Shown one piece after another: positions 9,760 through 18,227 of a DNA stretch of 53,151 nt. This DNA is from CAYRMV01 sp964425255. GTDB taxonomy: Bacteria > Bacteroidota > Bacteroidia > Flavobacteriales_D > Crocinitomicaceae. The first letter of the stretch is position 1, and every line of letters starts with the position of its first letter. The position numbers were made by a program, and so were the translations under genes. Below the pieces are notes generated by a model. It searched no databases. It was not told the DNA's origin and saw only the letters and a list, made by a program, of their open reading frames with translations. The stretch lies in assembly GCA_964425255.1 (NCBI GenBank), contig CAYRMV010000008.1:1-53151 (forward strand), in the 5' to 3' direction.

Positions 9760-11013
9760 TTATTTGTTGTGTTTTTCTTCAATATTTAACTTTATAATTT
9801 GCTTGGAATCCGATTGGGCTATCGCTTTTCGACCAACTTGCATCCCAACAACCCAATGAATATGTTTTTCGTCGCAGACTACCCATGTTTGTTGTTTTTT
9901 AGGAAAATGAACTTGTAACTCTTTTAGCACCGATGAAACCTTCTTACTTCCTTGTATTCCTATCGAAAAAATCCGATCGCCTTCTTGCCATTTTCGAATT
10001 GTCAATTGTCCTTGAATTTTCGATCTATCTAAAAAGATTTCATCTTTTGTAAAACGATTTGGCAACTGATTGACCTCTTGAATTTTCAAATAAGGAACGA
10101 TCGCTTCTTCTCTTTTCCAATAACTGATCCCTCCTTTTTCTCGTGTCAAAATACCCATTTCCGAATGAAGTTGCTTTCCTTTTTCTCCTTGAATGAAATT
10201 TTCCCATTCATCTGCTTTTCGCAAGGGGAAATCCAGCCAATTAAACAACATGAGTATGTCTTCGAGCTGCCAATTCAACACTTCCGAATCGGATAAAAAA
10301 GTGTTTTTTACTAGTTTTTGGTGGAACGGTTTTAACCGTTTCTCTCGCTCAATCTGTTCGTTTTGAAATTGCTTTTGTAAAATAAAAACAGCTTCGCGCC
10401 ACGATGACATACGTGCATCCAACACCGGAAAAAATGCATTTCTCCATCGATTGCGCTGATACGCCAATTGCTGATTCGATTCGTCTTCGCGCCAAATTAA
10501 GTGGTTTGCTCGGGCAAAGGCATAAATTTCGTTTTTTGAATAGGGCAACAATGGGCGAATGATTGTCTCAGATTCTTCTTGCATACCTGACAATCCTTGC
10601 ATGCCAGCTCCTCGAGTCAACATCAACCAAAAAGTTTCGAGTTGATCATCTGCATGGTGACCTAAAACCAATTTTATTGGTTTATCCGCGCTAATCTCTT
10701 TAAAAAAATCAAAACGTTCCTTTCTTGCTTTGGCCTGAAGATTTCCGCCATTTTGCAATTTATCTTTCAATCGAACGGACTTTACATGAATCGAAAATCC
10801 ATATTTATCCGCCTGCTCACGAACCAATCGCTCATCCAATTCGGATGCTTCGCCGCGCAAATGATAGTTGACATGAGCTATTTCAACTTGAAAATTTCCT
10901 TGCTTCAACAAAAAAAGCAACACCATGGAATCAACTCCTCCACTACAAGCTAAAAGCAAGGGTTGACTAAGTAAATGCTCCCAACGATTTACCCAACTTT
11001 CAACGCAAATCAT
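9760..11013 (-). CDS. tilS: tRNA(Ile)-lysidine synthase
   Basis: A 417-residue cytoplasmic enzyme that adds lysine to C34 of the tRNA-Ile CAU anticodon using ATP, so that the tRNA reads AUA. The PP-loop signature ACSGGVDSM lies at about residues 22-30, followed by HVNYHLRGEAS and GHHADDQLET, both standard TilS motifs. A C-terminal TilS substrate-binding domain follows (IRKWQEGDRI near 345). I take the ATG at 11013 rather than the TTG at 11019. The gene overlaps the end of pabB by 14 nt, so the two are translationally coupled. The function is essential in nearly all bacteria. Confidence 0.95.
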   Translation of the reverse strand: MICVESWVNRWEHLLSQPLLLACSGGVDSMVLLFLLKQGNFQVEIAHVNYHLRGEASELDERLVREQADKYGFSIHVKSVRLKDKLQNGGNLQAKARKERFDFFKEISADKPIKLVLGHHADDQLETFWLMLTRGAGMQGLSGMQEESETIIRPLLPYSKNEIYAFARANHLIWREDESNQQLAYQRNRWRNAFFPVLDARMSSWREAVFILQKQFQNEQIEREKRLKPFHQKLVKNTFLSDSEVLNWQLEDILMLFNWLDFPLRKADEWENFIQGEKGKQLHSEMGILTREKGGISYWKREEAIVPYLKIQEVNQLPNRFTKDEIFLDRSKIQGQLTIRKWQEGDRIFSIGIQGSKKVSSVLKELQVHFPKKQQTWVVCDEKHIHWVVGMQVGRKAIAQSDSKQIIKLNIEEKHNK

Positions 11014-12211
11014 GGTCAAATAAGGCTAAAATTCGTTTCACTTTTAATTCACATTCTTCGTATTCCTTTTTGGCTTCAGCTTGCATTGTGATAGCACTAC
11101 CTACTGCACATGAAAGATATTTTTTGGTTCGATTATAAAGTAAACTTCGAATTACTACATTGAAATCAAAATCTCCATTGGGTTCGATATACCCCATACT
11201 CCCCGAGTAAAGTCCTCGTTTAAAATCTTCTTCTCGTTCACAAATTTGCATGGAACTGATTTTGGGTGCACCTGTCATAGAACCCATCGGAAAAGTTGCA
11301 CGTAGAATTTCTACAAAAGAAGTATTCTGAGGCACTTCACACGCCACTGTACTGATCATGTGGTGCACCGTTGCAAATTCATATATACCAAACAATTCCT
11401 CAACATGAACTGAATTTCGATTGGCAATCCGCGAAAAATCATTGCGTACCAAATCAGTAATCATCACATTTTCCGTTCTCTCTTTCGGATTTGTCGCCAA
11501 TTCATTTTTCAATTGTTGATCCTCCATCGCATTACTTCCTCTTCGAATCGTTCCTTTAATGGGTTGAGAAATTAATTTATCCCCTCTTCGTTGCATATAT
11601 CGCTCTGGACTTCCGCAAAAAACCTCTCCTTCAGGAAAAGAAAGGTAAGCTGAAAAGGGGGCTTGTGTGATTTCAAACAGCTGATTTATCAGCGAATAGG
11701 AATCGATTCCGTTTACATTTTCAGCAAAAAATTCTTGGCAATAATTCAACTCATACGTATTTCCTAATTGAATTTCTTGCTGGACATTTCTTACTGCTTG
11801 GAGATAACGTTCCTTAGAGGTTCGTGCCTCAAATGTGATTTTTGGCAATTGGTTTTCTTGTCGATTCAAATTGGTTTGAAAATCCTTCAAAAACTGCTTG
11901 TTTTCTTCCGATTTCTCCCCTTGTAGCCAATCAATTTTGTTTCCATCTATAGAAATTACACATTCGGGATTCCACATCCATGCTAAAGGAAATTGAAGTT
12001 CGTCTGTATTTTCTGATTGTAATTTCTCGATCTCATTTTTCAAATCATAGGTCAAAAAACAAAAGATATAATTCCCTTGATTTTGTTTACAATACAGATC
12101 CATTTCATTCAAAGCAGACCCTAACCGGAACGATTTGTAATTTTCGCCACCGAAAGCGAGTAAATAGCGTTCTTTGGACGTTCGATAACATGCTACTGGA
12201 AATGAAAACAT
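11000..12211 (-). CDS. pabB: Aminodeoxychorismate synthase component I (anthranilate synthase I family)
   Basis: A 403-residue chorismate-utilising enzyme. Conserved motifs include SPERYMQRRGDKLISQPIKG near residue 200, DLVRNDFSRI near 250, and the family signature GSMTGAPKISSMQICE near 325, followed by RGLYSGSMGYI. The short N-terminal domain and stand-alone state favour PabB (p-aminobenzoate for folate) over TrpE; no trp genes are adjacent. The ATG at 12211 is chosen over a TTG two codons upstream because a -7 box lies immediately before it. It forms an overlapping pair with tilS. Isochorismate synthase is a less likely alternative. Confidence 0.87.
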   Translation of the reverse strand: MFSFPVACYRTSKERYLLAFGGENYKSFRLGSALNEMDLYCKQNQGNYIFCFLTYDLKNEIEKLQSENTDELQFPLAWMWNPECVISIDGNKIDWLQGEKSEENKQFLKDFQTNLNRQENQLPKITFEARTSKERYLQAVRNVQQEIQLGNTYELNYCQEFFAENVNGIDSYSLINQLFEITQAPFSAYLSFPEGEVFCGSPERYMQRRGDKLISQPIKGTIRRGSNAMEDQQLKNELATNPKERTENVMITDLVRNDFSRIANRNSVHVEELFGIYEFATVHHMISTVACEVPQNTSFVEILRATFPMGSMTGAPKISSMQICEREEDFKRGLYSGSMGYIEPNGDFDFNVVIRSLLYNRTKKYLSCAVGSAITMQAEAKKEYEECELKVKRILALFDHDLR

Positions 12212-12214
12212 AGG

Positions 12215-12222
12215 CAAAAATA
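12215..12222 (-). promoter_or_regulatory. -7 element almost touching the pabB start codon
   Basis: The minus strand reads TATTTTTG, then CCT, then the ATG of pabB. Transcription from this box would start at or within a few bases of the start codon, giving a leaderless or near-leaderless message. Confidence 0.5.
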
Positions 12223-12322
12223 ACTAATTAAAACTGAACTTTTGTGAAAATGAATTTTCTATTTAAACACTTTTCAACGAATATTTTATGTTCTAATTCA
12301 CAGTAAAATGTTTGAATTAAAT

Positions 12323-12330
12323 TACCTTTG
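12323..12330 (+). promoter_or_regulatory. -7 element for the acyltransferase gene
   Basis: TACCTTTG fits TAnnTTTG and lies 17 nt before the ATG at 12348. No good -33 TTG is visible. It shares a 136-bp divergent intergenic region with pabB. Confidence 0.5.
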
Positions 12331-12347
12331 TTTACCAATTCATTTTC

Positions 12348-13664
12348 ATGCTATATCGCTTTTTAAAATTCATTGTTGCTATTGGAATTCGGTTTTACTA
12401 CCGTAAAATTGAAATCAAAAACCAAGAAGTACTCGACATACACTATCCCTGTATTTTGGTTTCGAATCATCCAAATACCTTGATGGATGCAATGATGATT
12501 GGTTTTGTTACCAAACAACCGATTTACTTCATGGCAAAAGCAACTTTGTTTAATTCGCCACTCAAAATGCGCTTACTCAAAAGCTTAAATATGATTCCGA
12601 TCAATCGAGCAAGTGATGGTAAAACAAGTGGTGTATCCAATCAAGATTCGTTTGAAGCGTGTTACCGAATATTAGAAGAGGGTAAAACCATCCTGATTTT
12701 TCCAGAAGGAACCAGTTTTCAAGAACTTCATCTCCGGGAACTAAAATCGGGTGCAGCTCGCATTGCTCTTGAAACTGAAAAACGAAATCAAGGAAAACTT
12801 GGTTTAAAAATTCTACCTGTTGGTCTAAATTATATGCAAGCGGAACGTTTTCGAAGTGATGTTTTGGTGAAAGCAGGTTCGCCTATTTCAGTAGCTGAAT
12901 TTTTGAGCGAATACGAAGAAAAAAGTAGTCAAACAGCTCGCCGTTTAACGGATTCACTTCGAACAAAAATGGAGCAATTGCTCATCAATGTCGATGTCAA
13001 AGAGGAAGAAAAATTAATCGAAGAATTACATCGAATTTTGACTTCCAAATACATCAAAAACGAAGAAAAAGGGGTTGAAGGTGAAGTGCAACGAATCAAA
13101 TCAATCCGCGATGCAATCACAGAAATTCAATTGACTCAACCTTGGAAACTGGCAGAAATCAGACAATTACTTGATGAACTCAAATGGAAAACGGACAAAC
13201 TCGAAATTCGCGCTGACTTTCTGGATCGAAAATTCCGGTCAAGGATGTTTTTTCGTCAACTACTCGTATCCATCTTATTCCTTCTTATTGGTCTTCCCGT
13301 TTTTCTTTTCGGTTTAATCCACAATATTTTGCAGTATAAATTCACCGATTGGCTTGTTCCAAAACTAACCAAAGACATCGAGTACTACGCGCCTTTGGCA
13401 GTCTTGTTTGGCTTGATAATTTATCCGCTTACCTACACGGGATTTTTGTTGCTCGGAAAATCTCTTTTTGACCTTACTTTTTGGGAACAATTTGTCTATT
13501 TCTGGTCTATGCCACTAACAGGGTTATACGCCTTTTCGTTCAACAAATACTTAAATCACATCCGTTTCAAATGGAAATTTGTTTTTCTGACAATCAACAA
13601 CAAACAAACCCTTTTGGAACTAAAAGAAACCAAAGAAGCATTGCGAAAATTACTTTTCGGCTAA
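12348..13664 (+). CDS. Membrane phospholipid/glycerol acyltransferase (PlsC-like)
   Basis: A 438-residue membrane-bound acyltransferase. The N-terminal hydrophobic segment (about 4-18) is followed by the PlsC-like catalytic domain. The catalytic histidine and aspartate lie in SNHPNTLMDA (His41, Asp47), an H-x5-D spacing in place of the usual H-x4-D. The substrate motif FPEGTS is near residue 120. A helical middle part follows, then two or three membrane segments (about 305-330, 347-374 and 379-398) and a charged C-terminal tail ending KEALRKLLFG. The likely reaction is transfer of a fatty acyl group to a glycerophosphate or other lipid acceptor; the acceptor is not determinable. The last 60 codons have a diverged second copy at 15141-15323. 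It ends 1 bp from the convergent SGNH gene, with no terminator between. Confidence 0.87.
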   Translation: MLYRFLKFIVAIGIRFYYRKIEIKNQEVLDIHYPCILVSNHPNTLMDAMMIGFVTKQPIYFMAKATLFNSPLKMRLLKSLNMIPINRASDGKTSGVSNQDSFEACYRILEEGKTILIFPEGTSFQELHLRELKSGAARIALETEKRNQGKLGLKILPVGLNYMQAERFRSDVLVKAGSPISVAEFLSEYEEKSSQTARRLTDSLRTKMEQLLINVDVKEEEKLIEELHRILTSKYIKNEEKGVEGEVQRIKSIRDAITEIQLTQPWKLAEIRQLLDELKWKTDKLEIRADFLDRKFRSRMFFRQLLVSILFLLIGLPVFLFGLIHNILQYKFTDWLVPKLTKDIEYYAPLAVLFGLIIYPLTYTGFLLLGKSLFDLTFWEQFVYFWSMPLTGLYAFSFNKYLNHIRFKWKFVFLTINNKQTLLELKETKEALRKLLFG

Positions 13665-13665
13665 T

Positions 13666-14916
13666 CTATTGTAAAAATAGAGTTCGAATTTTAATCATTC
13701 CTTTTTGTTCAATATATAGAAAGACCTTTCCTGTTACAGAGTTTGGAACTTGTATAAAAACCGATTCACTCTTCGATCTATTTTCCCAAGAAGAAATTAA
13801 TTTTCCGTCGAGTCCGTACAAACGTCCCTGTGTGATGCTTGCTCCCTTGATTTGAAGCAAATTATCTTCGTGGTAAAAAACCTGTAATTCGGGATTCCCC
13901 AGTTCATCGACTGAAAGACCATCTCCTTCGATGGTGATTTGTCGGGTTGCCGTATCTGAACCACACAAACTACTCGCAATCAACTGAACAGAAAAATCTC
14001 CAGTTTGAATATAGGTATGTGTTGGATTTTCCTGATTGGCGAATGTTCCCTCACCAAAATTCCATGCATAGGATGTCGCTAGCCAACTTTCGTTTGAAAA
14101 AATGACTTCTTCTTCATTCTGTGTATAATCAAAAAATGCGAGTGAACGCTTGCTTTTGGGACGCAACGACCACATAGAAAGATCGTCCAAAACTACTTGA
14201 TCTGCTAGGTTTTGAATCCAAAGAGCTGTTTGAGCGTCAATTCCTGCATGATAGGAGGCACCAGAAACCGGTTTTCGATACAAACTAACGTAAAACGTAC
14301 ACGCCGCCAGATAGGACCCTTCCAAACTCGGATGTGATCCATCACCTGAATACAGATTGATGGATGGATGTAGTTCACGCATCAATCGCCAAACTTCTGC
14401 TACTGGAGAAACACTTGATTTTGTTTCATCTCGAAAACGCAAGTATGCTAATTTCAAACGTTCATTCATTTTTGAAAAGGTATTGATCGAATCCCACTGC
14501 GGATCTCCATTTTCCCGCCCCCAGGTCATGAAAAAATTTACTTGTGAACAATTCAGCAATTGATACACACTATCTGCCAAACGTTTCGCATATGGGAGCG
14601 TTGAATTTGTAACTTGTTGATACGGAAAAGCAGGTTCTTGACTTTGTCCTTGAAAAACGACAAAATCCCAATTTCTACTTTTCATTTTTTGAAATGTAAG
14701 AGGATCATTCCACTGATTTTGAAATGTATAACCTCCGTTTGTTTTCGAATCTACCGTAAGTTCATCTCCCCGTGATTCGGCAATGAGTTTAACCATATTC
14801 GGTAAATCATTTACATACGTGTAACTATTTCCGATAAACAAAGCTGAAATACTATCTTGCGCTTGGGTAAATCCAAAGGAAAGAATAACAACCATTAATG
14901 CACGAATACTTTTCAT
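13666..14916 (-). CDS. Secreted SGNH-like esterase with PKD domain and degenerate T9SS tail
   Basis: A 416-residue exported protein. The signal peptide ends about residue 19 (TQA). The SGNH hydrolase-like domain has the nucleophile motif IGNSYTYVND (Ser31) and the C-terminal catalytic pair in DGSHPS (Asp192, His195), with FVVFQGQSQEP between them. A PKD domain (about 275-330, NFGEGTF core) follows, and the last 70 residues resemble a divergent T9SS sorting domain (LYGLDGKLIS). A hydrolase acting on ester bonds of an extracellular polysaccharide or lipid is likely, with the PKD as spacer; the substrate is unknown. The gene sits exactly between the two copies of the acyltransferase 3' end, which suggests it arrived, or was trapped, in a rearrangement. 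No promoter box was found directly upstream. Confidence 0.8.
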   Translation of the reverse strand: MKSIRALMVVILSFGFTQAQDSISALFIGNSYTYVNDLPNMVKLIAESRGDELTVDSKTNGGYTFQNQWNDPLTFQKMKSRNWDFVVFQGQSQEPAFPYQQVTNSTLPYAKRLADSVYQLLNCSQVNFFMTWGRENGDPQWDSINTFSKMNERLKLAYLRFRDETKSSVSPVAEVWRLMRELHPSINLYSGDGSHPSLEGSYLAACTFYVSLYRKPVSGASYHAGIDAQTALWIQNLADQVVLDDLSMWSLRPKSKRSLAFFDYTQNEEEVIFSNESWLATSYAWNFGEGTFANQENPTHTYIQTGDFSVQLIASSLCGSDTATRQITIEGDGLSVDELGNPELQVFYHEDNLLQIKGASITQGRLYGLDGKLISSWENRSKSESVFIQVPNSVTGKVFLYIEQKGMIKIRTLFLQ

Positions 14917-15140
14917 TATTTTGTTAAATTTTCAACAATTTGACGCACTTACAACTTTGTGGTTGTGTTAACCTGAAAACAAATCCCAAAACAAGTTTAC
15001 AAACATCTAATTAATCATCTGATAACAAAACATTTAATATTTCCGTTTAGTAGATAAAAAATTTATCACAAAATACATACAACAATGAAAGTATTGAAAA
15101 CACGTGGTTTTCGATTGGGTATTAAAAAATGAAACTATAA

Positions 15141-15323
15141 TGGGAACAATTTACGTATTTCTGGTCACTCCCTCTCACTGGATTGTATGCATTTTCGTTT
15201 TACAAATACCTGAATCACATCCGTTTCAAATGGAAATTTGTTTTTCTTTCCATCAAGAACAAACAAACGCTATTGGAACTGAAAGAAACCAAAGAAGCAT
15301 TGCGAAAATTGTTGTTTGGATAA
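15141..15323 (+). pseudogene. Remnant: last 60 codons of a second acyltransferase
   Basis: Read in frame, this 183-nt stretch encodes 60 residues plus stop, from WEQFTYFWSLPLTGLYAFSF to KEALRKLLFG, matching residues 379-438 of the acyltransferase at 12348-13664. By hand alignment 55 of 60 residues are identical and about 29 of 183 bases differ, with 18 of the 23 changed codons silent. An in-frame TAA lies directly before the first codon and no similarity extends beyond either end. It therefore cannot be expressed as a functional enzyme. The silent-biased differences show that the two copies diverged while both were under protein-level selection, before this one was cut down. Confidence 0.9.
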
Positions 15324-15337
15324 AGATTTAAAAAAAT

Positions 15338-15505
15338 AAACGCTTATCATTGACTTTACCAGTAATTTGTTTTTTGAAACAAAAGTAATTGATTTTCAAG
15401 CCTCCCTCTTTGGAGGGGGATAGAGGGGGAGGATAATTAAACCATATTAAATACTGATAGTCAATTTGATTATTAATTTACTGGTAAAGTTCACGACAAG
15501 CATTT
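15338..15505. mobile_element. MITE-like non-autonomous element with TIRs and 7-bp target duplication
   Basis: A 168-bp element bounded by 28-bp terminal inverted repeats: 15338-15365 and the reverse complement of 15478-15505, identical at 23 of 28 positions, with 13 perfect inner bases (ACTTTACCAGTAA). It is flanked by a direct repeat AAAAAAT at 15331-15337 and 15506-15512, as expected for a 7-bp target-site duplication, although this is low-complexity sequence. The interior carries no ORF but has a C/G-rich palindromic block (CCTCCCTCTTTGGAGGG and GAGGGGGAGG, 15401-15432). A related single end lies at 46258-46285. No transposase is present, so movement would depend on one elsewhere in the genome. 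The right end abuts the anti-sigma gene. Confidence 0.75.
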
Positions 15506-17639
15506 AAAAAATGTGAATTTCTTCAGGTTGAATATTAGAAACTCCTGAATAACTGTTAATGCAAGGAAATACAACTGTTTTCAATCGTTGTACAAAAGCA
15601 TAATGGTCTTTTCGTTTGCTTTGTTCCACATAATTTTTCTGTTCGTGTATTAAGTATGCCATTTCTTCTTCAAAACGCATGGGTTGAACCAAAATTCCCC
15701 GTTGTGCATTCAACTGTTCAAGCGACGCATTCAATTTCGTTTCACCGATTGACTCCAACAAGATTGTTCCAAGATTTCCACCTTTTACAAAGGTTTTTTG
15801 ATAGAAAAAATAACCCGATTCGTTCATCCCAACTACCGCCAAATGATACGTTTGTAAGTCATTCAATGGATATGAAAATGTTCCTGATTTCCTGGAAATG
15901 CGTTCAAATGCATTGATTTTATCTGGAAACAAATACGCAAATAGTTGCTTGTATTTTCCATCATCTTGAATGGCAAATTGAAAATCGTTGTACTTAATTT
16001 CAATCTTCTCCCCTCGATCATTGGTAATCGAAGCTGTTTTTCGTTCTGCGGTTGCTTGACGCACATAACGGTCAAGGTTAAAGGCATTGACATTATTCAC
16101 AATCGTAAATCCAACCGAACGAGCAATTTGTCTTCGCACATCACCGTGATTCTTTGCCACTTCTTCTTCAAAAGCTTGATTCACGCGTTCGTTCGTTCTA
16201 ATCTGTTCCTCGTAACGAATTTTCGCTGTTTTATCGTCCCATTCTTGTTGCTTTTTGCGCAGAGCACGAGTATTTTCGATCGCTTCTTGGCGAATACTTT
16301 CCACCGCTTGCTCATAAAACGCTTTTAGATTGGTCAAATGCGGATTGGATGGATTAACTGCTCCTACTTGCTCATCCACAAAACGTTGAAATTGCGAATA
16401 GCCTTTCTTCACAACCAGTTGATCTACTTCCGAAAGACCTTTGTCCAAGTTTTGTAGATACAACGCAAGTACACTTTTGTCACAGGTTTGATGAATTTCT
16501 TTCATTCTGCGTTCAAACTCACGGGTTGACAGGTTAGTATTTTCCATCTTGGGTTTCCAAAATCCTAATACGGCTGAAGGTGGGATGTAATTAAATGAAA
16601 CTTCTGCTTGATTGTTGTAAACAAAGATAGAATCTGAATTATAATTCACATACTTACTTGTATTTGTTGGTCTTGGGGTAGTAATAATTGGTACTTGATT
16701 TGAACTATATTTCTTAAGATCATTTTTTTCTTCAACAGTTTGATTCCCTTCAAAATCATCCAAACTGGCGTACAAACTATCGCGGTATTTTTTGTCCTTT
16801 CGAGCGCGCAGTTCATCTAAGGTTTTTTCGTATTTAGAAGGATAAAAATCGAGGTCTTTCATGGAAATCGGAACAGGAATTTTTGCCAATTTCTTCGGAT
16901 TTTGCCAATCAACTCCTTGGTCAGAATTTACCCCTTCGAAAAGTTGCATTTCCGCTTTGTATTCATCTACAGGAACTTGCACATACACCCCTACTTGAGG
17001 GTTCACATCCAATTTCTTTCCATCGGGGGTAAATGCTTGAAAGCCAATCATTCCTTGTGTTTCTAGCAAGCGATTTCCCGATTTGGTCTCCAATCCTGCC
17101 TTCACAATCGTTGCAACATCCAAGGCTTCTTGCCATTGAATCGTAGCTTCTCCCTGATAAATTTGCCCGTTTAGCAAAAATGCTTTTTGAGGAATAGACA
17201 ACAAAACTCCTTTCTCAGTCAAGTAAAAATCATCGTTTCCTTTCCACGAAAAATACTGCGCTGGAACCAAATCCAATGGTTTATCTTGCTCCATCTGGCT
17301 TTGCTGATTGGCATCAAATTCACTTTCTGAATTGTATTTCTCCGTTTGACTTGCTTGATAAACGAAAACAGAACCTGCCACCAAACTTGCTGACAAAAGA
17401 ATCAATCCGGTCCATAAAATGGTTTTTTGAAGATGAAATTTTCTGGCTGTTTGTTTGATTTCGGCTCGTTGAGCGCCACGTTTACTTCCTTCCCGAACCA
17501 ACTGTTGTAAACGAACTTCCTCCTGAAGTGTTGGATTATCGTTCAGGCGTTTTTCAAAAGCAATTCGATCACTTTCTGATAATTCTTGGGACAAATATGC
17601 CTCAATGATGCGTGTTAATTCTGTGTTCATGTCCTTCAT
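15504..17639 (-). CDS. Large anti-sigma-like single-pass membrane protein
   Basis: A 711-residue protein encoded directly after an ECF sigma gene (sigma TAA abuts this ATG). A short cytoplasmic N-terminus (1-72) has the look of an anti-sigma domain: IIEAYLSQELSESDRIAFEK, then NPTLQEEVRLQQLV. One membrane helix spans about 73-95. The remaining 615 residues would be periplasmic: a beta-rich ZU5-like region (about 130-240, with VLLSIPQKAFLL and GVYVQVPV), a long helical region (about 430-510, rich in E/R/Q), then a mixed region. It probably holds the sigma factor until the outer part senses an envelope signal. The stop codon TAA straddles the junction with the MITE-like element, so the C-terminus may have been altered by that insertion. 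The role as anti-sigma is inference from layout. Confidence 0.75.
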   Translation of the reverse strand: MKDMNTELTRIIEAYLSQELSESDRIAFEKRLNDNPTLQEEVRLQQLVREGSKRGAQRAEIKQTARKFHLQKTILWTGLILLSASLVAGSVFVYQASQTEKYNSESEFDANQQSQMEQDKPLDLVPAQYFSWKGNDDFYLTEKGVLLSIPQKAFLLNGQIYQGEATIQWQEALDVATIVKAGLETKSGNRLLETQGMIGFQAFTPDGKKLDVNPQVGVYVQVPVDEYKAEMQLFEGVNSDQGVDWQNPKKLAKIPVPISMKDLDFYPSKYEKTLDELRARKDKKYRDSLYASLDDFEGNQTVEEKNDLKKYSSNQVPIITTPRPTNTSKYVNYNSDSIFVYNNQAEVSFNYIPPSAVLGFWKPKMENTNLSTREFERRMKEIHQTCDKSVLALYLQNLDKGLSEVDQLVVKKGYSQFQRFVDEQVGAVNPSNPHLTNLKAFYEQAVESIRQEAIENTRALRKKQQEWDDKTAKIRYEEQIRTNERVNQAFEEEVAKNHGDVRRQIARSVGFTIVNNVNAFNLDRYVRQATAERKTASITNDRGEKIEIKYNDFQFAIQDDGKYKQLFAYLFPDKINAFERISRKSGTFSYPLNDLQTYHLAVVGMNESGYFFYQKTFVKGGNLGTILLESIGETKLNASLEQLNAQRGILVQPMRFEEEMAYLIHEQKNYVEQSKRKDHYAFVQRLKTVVFPCINSYSGVSNIQPEEIHIF

Positions 17640-18158
17640 TTAATCGTTAAATTCTTCAGGGAACTCAGCAACTAACACTTTTGCCTTAGTCAAACATCGG
17701 TATTTTTGAGCTTTCACCACTTTGTCGTTACGCAACCCGACTTTTTTGGCAATTTCGACCATCGCAAGTCCTTTTCCGTAAAACAATTCCAAAATAGTTC
17801 GACATTGTTCTCCCAGTTTTTGTAAGACTTGTTCGACATGCTTCAACTTCGCTTCTTTTTCCATCCACAAAACATCCTCATCCATCCAGTCCGTTTCGAG
17901 TGAAAAAGTTGGATTTTTGGCTGTTTTGCGAGCTTCGTTGTACCACATAAAGCGAGCAACTTGCTTGACATAATTCATTGGTTCAACATCCAAAACAAAA
18001 TTTGGATCGTCGCATTTTCGAACTAAAATCAACAACGATTCTTGGAAAATATCTTCCGCTTGCTGACCGCGACAACCGATGGATTTCAGCATGGATTTGA
18101 CTTCTGGCCAACGACGGTACAATTGTTTTAAGTCGACTTGTGTGTGTTTTTGCTGCAT
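17640..18158 (-). CDS. ECF-type RNA polymerase sigma factor
   Basis: A 172-residue sigma-70 family factor of extracytoplasmic-function size. Region 2 contains the helix with EDIFQESLLILVRKCDDP and the AREMW-like segment VARFMWYNEARK. Region 4 contains LGEQCRTILELFYGKGLAMVEIAKKVG, a helix-turn-helix that contacts the -35-type element, followed by KAQKYRCLTKAK. I choose the ATG at 18158; a GTG three codons upstream (18167) is also open. It is followed without a gap by the anti-sigma-like gene, a classic ECF pair. Target genes are unknown. Confidence 0.9.
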   Translation of the reverse strand: MQQKHTQVDLKQLYRRWPEVKSMLKSIGCRGQQAEDIFQESLLILVRKCDDPNFVLDVEPMNYVKQVARFMWYNEARKTAKNPTFSLETDWMDEDVLWMEKEAKLKHVEQVLQKLGEQCRTILELFYGKGLAMVEIAKKVGLRNDKVVKAQKYRCLTKAKVLVAEFPEEFND

Positions 18159-18227
18159 GAATTTCACCTGTATTTACTCGTTTATGTTCAAAAAACAAAA
18201 AGGTAAACACGCAAACCGAAAATACAA

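Noticed and set aside
13481..13855. Plus-strand ORF over the acyltransferase end and the ORF at 15104-15331
   Set aside because: These are the same out-of-frame shadow in both copies of the tail; the real frame is the acyltransferase one.
15085..15132. A 15-codon ORF beginning MKVLKTRG just before the acyltransferase tail
   Set aside because: Too short, out of frame with the tail, no box or other support.
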